Source: Galbibacter pacificus (GTDB lineage: Bacteria > Bacteroidota > Bacteroidia > Flavobacteriales > Flavobacteriaceae). Taken from it: a stretch of DNA of 64,000 nt. Positions within the stretch are counted from its first letter, which is position 1. The number at the start of each line of letters is the position of its first letter. The stretch spans positions 620,001 through 684,000 of the forward strand of contig NZ_JAQSVC010000001.1 of the NCBI RefSeq assembly GCF_029603165.1, given 5' to 3'. The position numbers were made by a program, and so were the translations under genes. Below, one piece after another: positions 55,624-64,000 of the stretch. The notes under the pieces are model-generated. The model was not told the origin of the DNA, ran no database searches, and was given only the letters and a program-made list of their open reading frames with translations.

Positions 55624-56563
55624 AAATAACTTTACAAAGACGGTTTTCATAGTTTTTGGTGTATTAACCCTACTTTTAGGGCTATTTAATTTTATAATTG
55701 ATCCTTATCGCTTACATAAAAAGCGAATACCTGGAATCAATGATCAAGTATGTAGAGGTTTTTTTTCATACAATTCAATGGATAACTTGATGCAATATTA
55801 TTTTTCAAAATATAATGATGAACCTAATTTGATTCTAGGTACCTCTCATATCATTAGAGGAGTCCCCGATTGTCGATTTACGGATATATTCAAAATGGGA
55901 ATAAGTAGTATGAGTATCGAGGAGGCAGCTTTAATACTAGAAAAGCTATTGGACAAGAAAAAACTTCCTGATAATATTTATATTGAATTGATGGCTGGAG
56001 AATCGATTTCATTCCAAAATGGAAAACCGAATCGAATCAATGATAAAATTTCTTGGTATAGGAGGTTTATTGATATTAAAACTTTGAGAATGACTTTTAG
56101 TACTATAAGAAATAGCATAGGGCTTAAGACTATTATCTGTGGTGTCCCGGACATTTCAGATACCTTTGTTGATAAGGTAGATGGGACGGAATATGTTCGA
56201 AGAATTCAAGAAGAGGAATACTTATCATGGTTAAGTCTTATTGATAAGTTAAATAGAAAAATTGGAGATCATAAGGTTAATATTACTTTTTTTACCTCTC
56301 CTTTGCCATATGGAGCAATGAGTAGTGTAAAGGCTAAGGGGATATCTAGATATAATTATATGGTGATTAATAAAGTTATAAATGCCAGTAAAAAATATAA
56401 CAATATAATGTGTAATTATATTGACTTATTAAATTCAAGTATTGGTGCTGATTATATTCCTGGGACCACTTCTTTTAATCAGGGCTGGTATGATGCTTCT
56501 CATTATAAGTCAAAAATAGGAGAAAAAGTCGTAGATACATTGCTTCAAGTGACCCAAAAATAA
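55610..56563 (+). CDS. Membrane-anchored SGNH-like protein, MBOAT partner
   Basis: The 317-aa protein has one N-terminal helix (about 10-30) and then an extracytoplasmic domain. Block I reads LILGTSHIIRG with S79, and the C-terminus has GWYDASHYKSKIGEKV with D295-x-x-H298, the Ser and Asp-x-x-His pattern of SGNH hydrolases. No residue-level match to AlgJ, AlgX or DltD beyond these motifs was recognised. Placed directly behind an MBOAT, it most likely performs the final acyl transfer to the surface acceptor. It is the last gene of the AT-rich cluster, followed by 211 bp of non-coding sequence. Confidence 0.68.
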   Translation: MHDSKNNFTKTVFIVFGVLTLLLGLFNFIIDPYRLHKKRIPGINDQVCRGFFSYNSMDNLMQYYFSKYNDEPNLILGTSHIIRGVPDCRFTDIFKMGISSMSIEEAALILEKLLDKKKLPDNIYIELMAGESISFQNGKPNRINDKISWYRRFIDIKTLRMTFSTIRNSIGLKTIICGVPDISDTFVDKVDGTEYVRRIQEEEYLSWLSLIDKLNRKIGDHKVNITFFTSPLPYGAMSSVKAKGISRYNYMVINKVINASKKYNNIMCNYIDLLNSSIGADYIPGTTSFNQGWYDASHYKSKIGEKVVDTLLQVTQK

Positions 56564-56774
56564 TTTGTTGGATAAAGCATTTTTAAAGCTTGATTTTAAT
56601 ATATATATAGAAATCCCAAAGCTTTTGTTAACACTTTCATGAGTTTCGTTTAGAAAACCTATTTTTACGTATTATTGAAAAATGCGGATCCTTTATCAAC
56701 TAAATTGGGTATAACAACCGTATTTACATAATAAGGTTTCAAAATAAAATTTTCAAAAAGTTGAATTTACACAC
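56564..56774. other. Gap between the acyl cluster and the nucleotide-sugar genes
   Basis: No gene is seen. TATTTTTA at 56660-56667 is a one-base variant of the -7 box but has no well-spaced -33 partner. The composition changes here from very AT-rich upstream to more balanced downstream, so this gap may be one edge of acquired DNA. Confidence 0.35.
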
Positions 56775-58040
56775 ATGAAAGAAAAATATAAAATTGCCAT
56801 AGTAGGTCTTGGGTATGTAGGGTTGCCCTTGGCCGTTGAATTTGCCATTAAAGGTTTTTCGGTAATCGGTTTTGATATCAATCAAAAAAGGGTTTCCGAG
56901 CTTAAACAGGGAAAGGATGTAACCGATGAGGTTATGGGTAACGAATTGGAAAAAGCAGAAAGTTTGGTATTCAGTTCAGATGAAAACGATTTAACCGATT
57001 GCAATGTATACATAATTACAGTACCGACCCCGGTAGATGATTTTAAACAGCCGGATTTACGCCCCTTAATTTCTGCAAGTACCACCGTAGGGAAACACCT
57101 TAAAAAGGGCGATATAGTCGTGTACGAATCCACTACCTATCCCGGATGTACCGAAGAAGACTGTGTGCCTGCGTTGGAATCTTCAAGTGGATTAACTTTT
57201 AACAAGGATTTTTTCTGTGGATATTCCCCGGAACGTATCAACCCGGGCGATAAACAAAGAAGGCTTAGGAACATTATGAAGGTAACTTCCGGAAGTACCC
57301 CGGAAATCGCCGAGGAAGTTGATAAACTATATGGAGCCATCATAGAAGCAGGAACACATAAGGCATCGAGCATAAAAGTAGCCGAAGCCTCCAAGATTAT
57401 TGAAAACACACAGCGCGATATCAATATTTCTTTAGTAAATGAACTAGCCCTTATTTTTGATAGGATTGGCGTGGATACCGTTGAAGTATTGGAAGCCGCA
57501 GGGACTAAATGGAATTTTTTGCCATTCCGGCCGGGATTGGTTGGCGGACATTGCATCGGGGTAGATCCGTATTACTTAACCCATAAAGCTGAGCATTTGG
57601 GATATCATCCGCAGGTAATTTTATCGGGAAGGCGTATTAATAACGATATGGGCGTTTTTATTGCCAATAAAATTGTAAAATTGATGGTGAAAGACCAGCT
57701 TCCGGTTAAAAATGCCAGAGCCTTGGTTTTAGGGATAACTTTCAAGGAAAACTGTCCGGACGTAAGAAATTCGAGGGTAATCGATGTTATTGATGAACTG
57801 GAAGGTTTTGGGCTCGATGTGGATACATACGATCCCTATGCCAACAAGGAAGAAGTTAAAAAGTATTACGATGTTGATTTGATTGATGAAATAACCGATA
57901 GGTACGAAACCATTGTACTTGCAGTTGGACATAAAGAATTTGCCGATTTAGATTTCGATACGCTAAAATCTGGTCCGCGGACCATTATTTATGATGTGAA
58001 AAGCTTTCTTCCGAAGGAAATAGTGACCGCAAGATTATAA
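56775..58040 (+). CDS. Nucleotide-sugar 6-dehydrogenase (WbpO/TviB type)
   Basis: The 421-aa enzyme has an N-terminal Rossmann fold (AIVGLGYVGLPLAVEFA), the substrate-binding middle domain and catalytic C260 in GGHCIGVDPYYLTHKAEHLG. The C-terminal UDP-binding domain has GITFKENCPDVRNSRV. Within the UDP-glucose/GDP-mannose dehydrogenase family, the IVVYESTTYPGCTEEDCVP and NTQRDINISLVNE segments fit the WbpO/TviB/VipA group. These oxidise UDP-GlcNAc or UDP-GalNAc to the uronic acid for capsule or O-antigen. Exact substrate is not settled. It precedes rmlB by 11 bp. Confidence 0.88.
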   Translation: MKEKYKIAIVGLGYVGLPLAVEFAIKGFSVIGFDINQKRVSELKQGKDVTDEVMGNELEKAESLVFSSDENDLTDCNVYIITVPTPVDDFKQPDLRPLISASTTVGKHLKKGDIVVYESTTYPGCTEEDCVPALESSSGLTFNKDFFCGYSPERINPGDKQRRLRNIMKVTSGSTPEIAEEVDKLYGAIIEAGTHKASSIKVAEASKIIENTQRDINISLVNELALIFDRIGVDTVEVLEAAGTKWNFLPFRPGLVGGHCIGVDPYYLTHKAEHLGYHPQVILSGRRINNDMGVFIANKIVKLMVKDQLPVKNARALVLGITFKENCPDVRNSRVIDVIDELEGFGLDVDTYDPYANKEEVKKYYDVDLIDEITDRYETIVLAVGHKEFADLDFDTLKSGPRTIIYDVKSFLPKEIVTARL

Positions 58041-58051
58041 GAAGAACGTAA

Positions 58052-59128
58052 GTGAGCGTAGAAAAACATACCAAAAAAATATTAATAACCGGAGGAGCCG
58101 GCTTTATCGGTTCTCATGTGGTTCGATTGTTTGTAAATACATATCCCGATTATAAAATTGTCAATTTAGATGCATTGACATACGCAGGCAACCTGGAGAA
58201 TTTAAAGGATGTTGAAGGTAAACCAAACTACACATTTGTAAAAGGAGATATTACCCATGCCGACTTTATCTATAATTTATTTGATAAATACCGATTTGAC
58301 GGTGTCATCCATTTGGCGGCCGAGAGTCATGTAGACCGCTCCATAACCGATCCGTTGGCATTTGTAAAAACAAATGTTATTGGCACGATGAATTTGTTGA
58401 ATGCAGCTAAAAAACTTTGGTTGGATACGCATCAGGATAGCCGGGAAGGGGCTCGTTTTTATCATATCAGCACCGATGAGGTGTATGGTTCTTTAGGGGA
58501 AAATGGACTTTTTACGGAAGAAACGGCATACGATCCAAATTCTCCCTATTCAGCATCTAAGGCAAGCTCGGATCATTTTGTCAGGGCTTACGGGGAGACT
58601 TATGGATTGCCATATGTTATTAGTAACTGCTCTAATAATTACGGTCCCAATCAATTTCCGGAAAAATTAATCCCATTATTCATCAATAATATTATCAAGA
58701 AAAAGCCTTTGCCCGTTTATGGTGATGGAAATTACACACGGGATTGGCTCTATGTTATCGATCATGCAAAAGCAATAGATTTAATTTTTCATAGAGGTAA
58801 GAACGGAGAAACCTATAATATTGGAGGATTTAACGAGTGGAAGAATATTGATTTGGTGAAGATTTTATGTAAATTGATGGATAAAAAATTAAAAAGAGCA
58901 GAAGGTGAATCGGAAAGATTAATCACCTATGTAAAAGACAGGCCGGGGCATGATTTACGTTATGCCATAGATGCCACTAAAATAAATAAAGAATTGGGCT
59001 GGAAACCATCGGTAACCTTTGAGGAAGGGTTAGAGAGAACTATTGATTGGTATTTGGGGAATCAACAGTGGTTGGAAAATATTACAACGGGAGATTATAA
59101 AAATTACTATAAGGAACAATACAAATAG
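58052..59128 (+). CDS. rmlB: dTDP-glucose 4,6-dehydratase
   Basis: The 358-aa short-chain dehydrogenase-type enzyme starts at a GTG (58052). It has the NAD motif ITGGAGFIGSHVVRLF, the HISTDEVYGSLG active-site strand with Asp-Glu, and the YxxxK motif in SPYSASKASSDHFVRAY. It is slightly longer than usual because of a VDTHQDSREGARF-like insertion common in Bacteroidota. It makes dTDP-4-keto-6-deoxy-D-glucose, the second step to dTDP-L-rhamnose, together with rmlA, rmlC and rmlD downstream. Confidence 0.95.
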   Translation: MSVEKHTKKILITGGAGFIGSHVVRLFVNTYPDYKIVNLDALTYAGNLENLKDVEGKPNYTFVKGDITHADFIYNLFDKYRFDGVIHLAAESHVDRSITDPLAFVKTNVIGTMNLLNAAKKLWLDTHQDSREGARFYHISTDEVYGSLGENGLFTEETAYDPNSPYSASKASSDHFVRAYGETYGLPYVISNCSNNYGPNQFPEKLIPLFINNIIKKKPLPVYGDGNYTRDWLYVIDHAKAIDLIFHRGKNGETYNIGGFNEWKNIDLVKILCKLMDKKLKRAEGESERLITYVKDRPGHDLRYAIDATKINKELGWKPSVTFEEGLERTIDWYLGNQQWLENITTGDYKNYYKEQYK

Positions 59129-59178
59129 TAGTGTTTTTCTATATATATGATATATAAATAAGCTTAAAGCTAAAAAAA

Positions 59179-60039
59179 ATGAAAGGAATCATACTTGCTG
59201 GCGGATCGGGAACAAGGTTACATCCATTAACATTGGCGGTAAGCAAACAATTAATGCCCGTGTATGACAAACCTATGATTTATTACCCGCTTTCAACATT
59301 GATGAGTGCTGGGATAAGAGAAATTTTAATTATTTCTACCCCAAAGGACTTATCCTTGTTTAAAGAATTGTTGGGAAATGGTGAAAAATATGGTTGTAAA
59401 TTTGAGTATGCCACACAAGAACATCCAAACGGATTGGCAGAGGCCTTTATTATAGGGTCTGATTTTATAGGAACTGATAAAGTAGCATTGATTTTGGGGG
59501 ACAATATATTTTATGGAACAGGTTTCGATAAATTATTGCGGGAGAATGTTGACCCGGATGGAGGAATTGTATATGCATATCATGTTCACGACCCAGAACG
59601 CTATGGTGTGGTGGAGTTTAATAAAAACAATCAAGTGATATCCATTGAAGAAAAACCACTAGAACCTAAATCCAATTATGTAATACCAGGCATTTACTTT
59701 TATGATAATGATGTGGTTGAAATAGCAAAAAATATAAAACCCAGTAAACGTGGTGAGCTGGAAATAACAGATGTTAACAAGGTATATCTAGAAAAAGGAA
59801 GGTTAAAAGTAAGTGTAATGGACCGTGGGACTGCATGGCTGGATACGGGAACATTTCAATCTTTAATGCAGGCATCACAATTTGTAGAAGTAATAGAACA
59901 AAGACAAGGGTTAAAAGTAGGTTCTATTGAAGCTACAGCTTTTGAAATGGGATATATTACAAAACAGGAATTCAAGAACTTAGCAGAGCCTTTAGTAAAA
60001 AGTGGTTATGGCAAAAAATTATTGAGTTTATTAAAATGA
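59179..60039 (+). CDS. rmlA: Glucose-1-phosphate thymidylyltransferase
   Basis: The 286-aa nucleotidyltransferase shows the signature [20 protein letters not shown], the Mg-binding [13 protein letters not shown] and the [18 protein letters not shown] segment typical of RmlA. It catalyses the first step, dTDP-glucose formation from dTTP and glucose-1-phosphate, and is usually feedback-inhibited by dTDP-rhamnose. The gene order is rmlB-A-C-D. Confidence 0.96.
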   Translation: MKGIILAGGSGTRLHPLTLAVSKQLMPVYDKPMIYYPLSTLMSAGIREILIISTPKDLSLFKELLGNGEKYGCKFEYATQEHPNGLAEAFIIGSDFIGTDKVALILGDNIFYGTGFDKLLRENVDPDGGIVYAYHVHDPERYGVVEFNKNNQVISIEEKPLEPKSNYVIPGIYFYDNDVVEIAKNIKPSKRGELEITDVNKVYLEKGRLKVSVMDRGTAWLDTGTFQSLMQASQFVEVIEQRQGLKVGSIEATAFEMGYITKQEFKNLAEPLVKSGYGKKLLSLLK

Positions 60040-60094
60040 AGCTATGTAGTTGTAGTTTCGCAATATGATAATTCAATATGATATAATAGAATTA

Positions 60095-60649
60095 ATGAAA
60101 ATAGAGGAGACCAAATTAAAGGGTTGTTTTGTGATAGAGCCAGAAATCTTTCACGATGAAAGAGGTCATTTTTTTGAAAGCTTTAATCAAAAAGAATTTG
60201 AAAAAAAAATAGGGCAGAAAGTAGACTTTGTTCAGGATAACCAGTCATTTTCAAAAAAAGGAGTCCTAAGAGGAATTCATTTTCAAATGGGGAAGTATGC
60301 CCAAGCAAAACTGGTCAGGGTGTTAAGTGGAAAAGTATTGGATGTTGCCGTGGACCTAAGAAAAGATTCAAAAACATTCGGTGAATATATAGCCGTTGAA
60401 CTTTCAGCAGAAAATAAAAAACAAATGTTTGTGCCAAGAGGGTTTGGGCATGGGTTTATTACATTAAGCGAAACCTCGGAATTTGCCTATAAATGTGATA
60501 ATTTTTATCAGAAAGAATCAGAAAGAGGAATTATTTATAATGATAAATCCATAAAAATCGATTGGCAATTAGCGGAATCAGAAATAATAGTTTCTCAAAA
60601 AGATAACCAATTGCCTAGTTTTGATGTAGCTATTTTAGAATTGAATTAA
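60095..60649 (+). CDS. rmlC: dTDP-4-dehydrorhamnose 3,5-epimerase
   Basis: The ATG at 60095 (MKIEETKLKGCFVIEPEIFH) gives 184 aa, the normal family length. An ATG at 60065 adds ten residues that are not conserved. The cupin has FHDERGHFFESFNQKEF, the catalytic His in GVLRGIHFQMGKYAQAKLVR, the DVAVDLRKDS strand with its catalytic Asp, and FVPRGFGHGFITLSE. It epimerises C3 and C5 of the keto sugar in dTDP-L-rhamnose synthesis. Confidence 0.94.
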   Translation: MKIEETKLKGCFVIEPEIFHDERGHFFESFNQKEFEKKIGQKVDFVQDNQSFSKKGVLRGIHFQMGKYAQAKLVRVLSGKVLDVAVDLRKDSKTFGEYIAVELSAENKKQMFVPRGFGHGFITLSETSEFAYKCDNFYQKESERGIIYNDKSIKIDWQLAESEIIVSQKDNQLPSFDVAILELN

Positions 60650-60680
60650 AAAAGCTTTTGTATGCCGAAGAACTTATTTT

Positions 60681-61514
60681 ATGAAAGAAGATAAAAAACA
60701 ATTAGCATCAAAAAGCATAAAACCGACGACTGTTCTTGTTACCGGCGCAAACGGTCTACTAGGCCGTACCATTCAAAAATATAAAGACGATTATCCCAAA
60801 ATAAACTTTTTGTTCTGTTCTTCAAAAGAATTGGATATCACCATAAAAGAATCCATCAAGAAAAATTTTAAAAAAAACAAACCGGATTATTGCATTAACT
60901 GCGCTGCTTATACCAATGTAGAAAAAGCCGAAAAAGAACCCGAAAAAGCTTTTTTGGTCAATGCAGAAGGAGCAAAAAATCTAGCCGAAGTTTGTAAAGA
61001 AAGCGGAACGGTCTTAATCCATATTTCCACCGATTATGTGTTTGACGGTGAAAAAAGAACACCATACACTGTAAAGGATATCCCAAACCCCATCAATGAA
61101 TACGGAAAGTCGAAACTTCAAGGAGAAAAATATATTCAGCAAATACTGGAAAGGTATTTTATTATTCGAACTTCGTGGTTATATAGTAAGGAATTTGAGA
61201 AGAATTTTTATCTAACCATTTTAGAAAAGGCAAAAAGAGGTGAAGAATTACGGATTACCGATGCCCAAATCGGATGCCCAACAGACACAGAAAACCTCAC
61301 AAAGTATATATTAGAGTTGATAAATATTCCTCTTCCTTTGGAGGGGAAAGGGGAGAATTACGGAATCCACCATTTTTGTGACAAAAAGCAAATGACTTGG
61401 TATGGTTTTGCGATATCAATACTTGAAAAAAACAAGATAGATAATATGATACTCATAAATGATAACAGTTATAAAACTATTGCAAAAAGGCCTATTTATA
61501 GTGTGTTGGAATAA
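60681..61514 (+). CDS. rmlD: dTDP-4-dehydrorhamnose reductase
   Basis: The 277-aa Rossmann enzyme has VLVTGANGLLGRTIQKY (about 18-34), NCAAYTNVEKAEKEPEKAF, ISTDYVFDGE and the catalytic YxxxK in NEYGKSKLQGEKYI. The N-terminal 16 residues (Lys-rich) are longer than usual. It performs the last, NADPH-dependent step to dTDP-L-rhamnose. It ends the rml run; a separate promoter precedes wecB. Confidence 0.93.
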   Translation: MKEDKKQLASKSIKPTTVLVTGANGLLGRTIQKYKDDYPKINFLFCSSKELDITIKESIKKNFKKNKPDYCINCAAYTNVEKAEKEPEKAFLVNAEGAKNLAEVCKESGTVLIHISTDYVFDGEKRTPYTVKDIPNPINEYGKSKLQGEKYIQQILERYFIIRTSWLYSKEFEKNFYLTILEKAKRGEELRITDAQIGCPTDTENLTKYILELINIPLPLEGKGENYGIHHFCDKKQMTWYGFAISILEKNKIDNMILINDNSYKTIAKRPIYSVLE

Positions 61515-61641
61515 AGTAGAGCTTTTATTATGTTATGAAGTTGCATAGGGATTATTTTATGTTGCCCCTTTTTATTAGACAGCGTTAGATTATAACCACG
61601 TAGCAACATAACAAAATCTCATAGTATTAATTCTAAAAAGG

Positions 61642-61672
61642 CTTGGTGAAATAGCGGATTATTGTATTTTTG
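61642..61672 (+). promoter_or_regulatory. Promoter of wecB-wecC
   Basis: CTTG (61642-61645) and an exact -7 box TATTTTTG (61665-61672) with 19-bp spacing, 33 bp before the wecB ATG. The arrangement equals that before cysQ. Confidence 0.68.
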
Positions 61673-61705
61673 CATGAATTTGACAACTGAGCCGAAAAAA
61701 AATTA

Positions 61706-62842
61706 ATGAAAATAAAAAATTTAATCATTTTTGGAACCCGACCAGAAGCTATTAAAATGGCACCTTTGGTGAAGGAGTTTCAAAAAAATAGTGATAGTTT
61801 TGAGACTAGAGTCTGTATAACAGCTCAGCATAGGGAAATGTTGGATCAGGTACTTCAATTTTTTGAGATTCAACCGGATTACGACTTAGACTTAATGAAG
61901 CCCAACCAGAACTTATATTCACTAACTTCGGATATTATTACTAATCTAAAAGAAGTCTTAGAAGATTTTCAGCCGGATTATGTCTATGTCCATGGGGATA
62001 CCACAACTACCATGGCCTCAAGTATTGCTTCGTTTTATTCAGGGGCAAAAGTTTGCCATGTGGAAGCAGGATTAAGGACCTTCAGTATGCAGTCTCCTTT
62101 TCCAGAGGAAATGAACCGATGTGTTACCGGCGTGGTCTCAAATTATCATTTCTCCCCGACAGAAACATCAAAAGAAAACTTGTTAAAAGAAAACAAAGTT
62201 GAAAAATCGATTTTAATAACTGGAAATACGGTGATAGACGCATTGCTTTTTAGTGTTGAAAAGATTAAATCAGTTGAATTTTTAGATGATGAAGTTAAGA
62301 AGCTTGAAGGAGCAATCGACCTTGAGAAGAAGTTAGTCTTAGTTACGGGCCACCGAAGAGAAAATCACGGTCATGGGTTTTTAAACATATGCAAGGCTTT
62401 AAGGACAATAGCGGAAGAGAATCCCGATATTCAAATTGTTTATCCGGTACATCTAAACCCGAATGTTCAAAAACCGGTATATGAATTACTCTCTGGGATT
62501 CCTAATGTAAAATTAATTAATCCCCTTTCGTATCCCGCTTTTGTGTGGTTAATGGAGAAATCTTATTTAATAATAACAGACAGTGGGGGGGTGCAGGAAG
62601 AAGCACCAAGTCTGGGCAAACCTGTGTTGGTGATGCGGGACACTACGGAACGCCCTGAGGCCGTGGAGGCAGGTACGGTGTTGTTGGTGGGTACGGATAG
62701 CGATAAAATAATTAAGGAAGCAACTTCGTTATTAAAGAATGAAGAGCTATATAACAAAATGAGTAATCTACATAATCCTTATGGAGACGGTAGAGCATGC
62801 AAAAGGATTGTAGATTATATAAAAGAAATTTCAAATGGATAA
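61706..62842 (+). CDS. wecB: UDP-N-acetylglucosamine 2-epimerase (non-hydrolysing)
   Basis: The 378-aa GT-B-fold enzyme has IIFGTRPEAIKMAPLVKEF at the N-terminus, YVHGDTTTTMASSIA, HVEAGLRTFSMQSPFPEEMN and TDSGGVQEEAPSLGKPVLVM with the catalytic residues. It interconverts UDP-GlcNAc and UDP-ManNAc in the cytoplasm. The wecC gene begins inside its last codons (8-bp overlap), so the two steps to UDP-ManNAcA are coupled. Confidence 0.95.
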   Translation: MKIKNLIIFGTRPEAIKMAPLVKEFQKNSDSFETRVCITAQHREMLDQVLQFFEIQPDYDLDLMKPNQNLYSLTSDIITNLKEVLEDFQPDYVYVHGDTTTTMASSIASFYSGAKVCHVEAGLRTFSMQSPFPEEMNRCVTGVVSNYHFSPTETSKENLLKENKVEKSILITGNTVIDALLFSVEKIKSVEFLDDEVKKLEGAIDLEKKLVLVTGHRRENHGHGFLNICKALRTIAEENPDIQIVYPVHLNPNVQKPVYELLSGIPNVKLINPLSYPAFVWLMEKSYLIITDSGGVQEEAPSLGKPVLVMRDTTERPEAVEAGTVLLVGTDSDKIIKEATSLLKNEELYNKMSNLHNPYGDGRACKRIVDYIKEISNG

Positions 62843-64000
62843 GCCAGAAGTTGTAATGGTAGGCCTTGGGTATATTGGATTGCCAACAGCGGCGTTAATT
62901 GCCCAAAATAAAACTTGTGTTCATGGAGTTGATATAAATCCGCAAGTAGTGGATACAATCAATGCCGGAAAAATACATATTATAGAACCGGAATTAGACA
63001 ACGCAGTTGCGCAAGCTGTTAAAGGGGGGTTTTTAAAAGCATCAACACAACCAGTAGGAGCAAATACATATTTAATTGTTGTTCCAACGCCATTTAAAGG
63101 TAAAAACGAACCCGATATATCTTTTGTGGAAGCGGCTACCAAAGCTGTTATACCTTTGTTGAAGGAAGGTGATTTGTATATTATAGAGTCAACCTCCCCA
63201 ATCGGGACTACAGAAAAAATGATGCAATTGATTTATTCTGAGCGTTCCGAACTAGAAGGGAAATTATATATTGCATATTGTCCCGAAAGAGTGTTGCCAG
63301 GAAATGTGATGTACGAATTAGTTCACAACGATCGAGTGATTGGAGGAGTTGATGAAAAATCCACTCAAAAAGCGATAGCTTTTTATCGCCAATTTATAAA
63401 AGGAGATTTACACAAAACCAATGCCCGCACTGCAGAAATGTGTAAATTAGTAGAAAATTCGTCAAGAGATGTGCAAATAGCATTTGCTAATGAATTGTCG
63501 TTAATTTGTGACAAAGCAGATATTAATGTTTGGGAGTTAATCAATTTGGCAAATAAACACCCAAGAGTGAACATTTTGCAGCCAGGATGTGGAGTAGGGG
63601 GCCACTGCATAGCTGTAGACCCATATTTTATAGTAGCAGATTATCCTATGGAATCACAGATTATAGGTAAGGCTCGGGAAATTAATAATTATAAATCCTT
63701 TTGGTGTGCCGAAAAAGTGCAAACAGCCAAATTAGAGTTTGAATTAAAACATGGCAGAAAGCCAAATATTGCTTTAATGGGCTTGGCGTTTAAACCTAAT
63801 ATTGATGATTTAAGGGAATCACCGGCTAAATACATTGCGCAAAAAGTATTGCAAAATGCTAATAACGAAGAATATTTTATTGTGGAACCTAATATTTCTG
63901 AACATAAGGTTTTTAAATTGACCGACTATAAAGAAGCAGTGAAAAAAGCTGATATAATCGTGTTTTTAGTAGCTCATGATGAATTTAAAAATTTGAATTT
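62835..64000 (+). CDS. wecC: UDP-N-acetyl-D-mannosamine dehydrogenase (partial, cut by window end)
   Basis: From the ATG at 62835 an open frame runs to the window edge (388 complete codons). It has the Rossmann motif VVMVGLGYIGLPTAALIAQ, IIESTSPIGTTEKM, NSSRDVQIAFANELS, catalytic C258 in GVGGHCIAVDPYFI and the C-terminal domain start GLAFKPNIDDLRES. The STSPIGTTE segment and close coupling to wecB place it in the WecC group, which oxidises UDP-ManNAc to UDP-ManNAcA. Only the last few dozen residues should be missing. It differs clearly from the WbpO-type enzyme at 56775. Confidence 0.93.
   Translation, partial: MDKPEVVMVGLGYIGLPTAALIAQNKTCVHGVDINPQVVDTINAGKIHIIEPELDNAVAQAVKGGFLKASTQPVGANTYLIVVPTPFKGKNEPDISFVEAATKAVIPLLKEGDLYIIESTSPIGTTEKMMQLIYSERSELEGKLYIAYCPERVLPGNVMYELVHNDRVIGGVDEKSTQKAIAFYRQFIKGDLHKTNARTAEMCKLVENSSRDVQIAFANELSLICDKADINVWELINLANKHPRVNILQPGCGVGGHCIAVDPYFIVADYPMESQIIGKAREINNYKSFWCAEKVQTAKLEFELKHGRKPNIALMGLAFKPNIDDLRESPAKYIAQKVLQNANNEEYFIVEPNISEHKVFKLTDYKEAVKKADIIVFLVAHDEFKNLN

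Overview
The window is chromosomal DNA from a member of the Bacteroidota, most likely a marine Flavobacteriaceae. The reasons are an RteC-family protein, Bacteroidota-style promoters (TTTG or CTTG, 19 bp, TAnnTTTG), a T9SS sorting tail, SpvB/RHS proteins with FG-GAP repeats, a split transketolase, and a Tgt without zinc cysteines. Genus is not determinable from sequence reading alone. No rRNA, tRNA, CRISPR array or intact insertion sequence was seen.

Left accessory region (1-8239): the N-terminus of an exported protein, an RteC regulator, a two-gene exported-protein unit on the minus strand, a Crp/Fnr regulator, and a plus-strand run of pirin, small GNAT, TMEM175-like channel, a 101-aa unknown and a second pirin. 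A small helix-turn-helix protein and a P-loop ATPase typical of Bacteroidota mobile-element cargo follow. No integrase, relaxase or tra gene is present, so this looks like a remnant or the edge of an island. Then come a GH78 alpha-L-rhamnosidase lipoprotein (8316-10988), an outer-membrane barrel protein, a small exported protein and a complete RND efflux operon (12909-18707) closed by a strong terminator.

Toxin locus (19088-35160): one promoter appears to drive a tightly packed run of six paralogous exported fibre-like proteins with a near-constant C-terminal module and divergent N-terminal parts. Next is a small protein with one YD-like motif and a C-terminal T9SS-type tail, then a 2210-aa SpvB/FG-GAP/RHS protein. 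Its C-terminal tip carries a Q-C-H-N arrangement like C39/papain-like cysteine peptidases. An overlapping AT-rich gene encodes an exported candidate immunity protein. Behind it lie debris: a fragment of another RHS pre-toxin tail, an AAA ATPase and a frameshifted small membrane protein.

Core region (35216-48034): a porin-like protein, split transketolase, tgt, an LptF/LptG permease, an EamA transporter, accA, dnaB, and the cysQ-DUF2061-cysC-cysD-cysN sulfate-activation operon.

Surface-glycan region (48146-64000): first an AT-rich seven-gene unit: fatty acyl-AMP ligase, two atypical cytochromes P450, acyl carrier protein, NodU/CmcH carbamoyltransferase, MBOAT acyltransferase and an SGNH-like exported partner. 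Its four acyl-handling parts match the logic of dltABCD (adenylating ligase, carrier protein, MBOAT, DltD-like partner), with oxidation and carbamoylation enzymes added. This may be an undescribed system that decorates a surface polymer with a tailored acyl group. Nucleotide-sugar genes follow: a WbpO/TviB-type dehydrogenase, rmlBACD for dTDP-L-rhamnose, and wecB plus wecC (cut by the window end) for UDP-ManNAcA, as expected at the start of a capsule or O-antigen locus.
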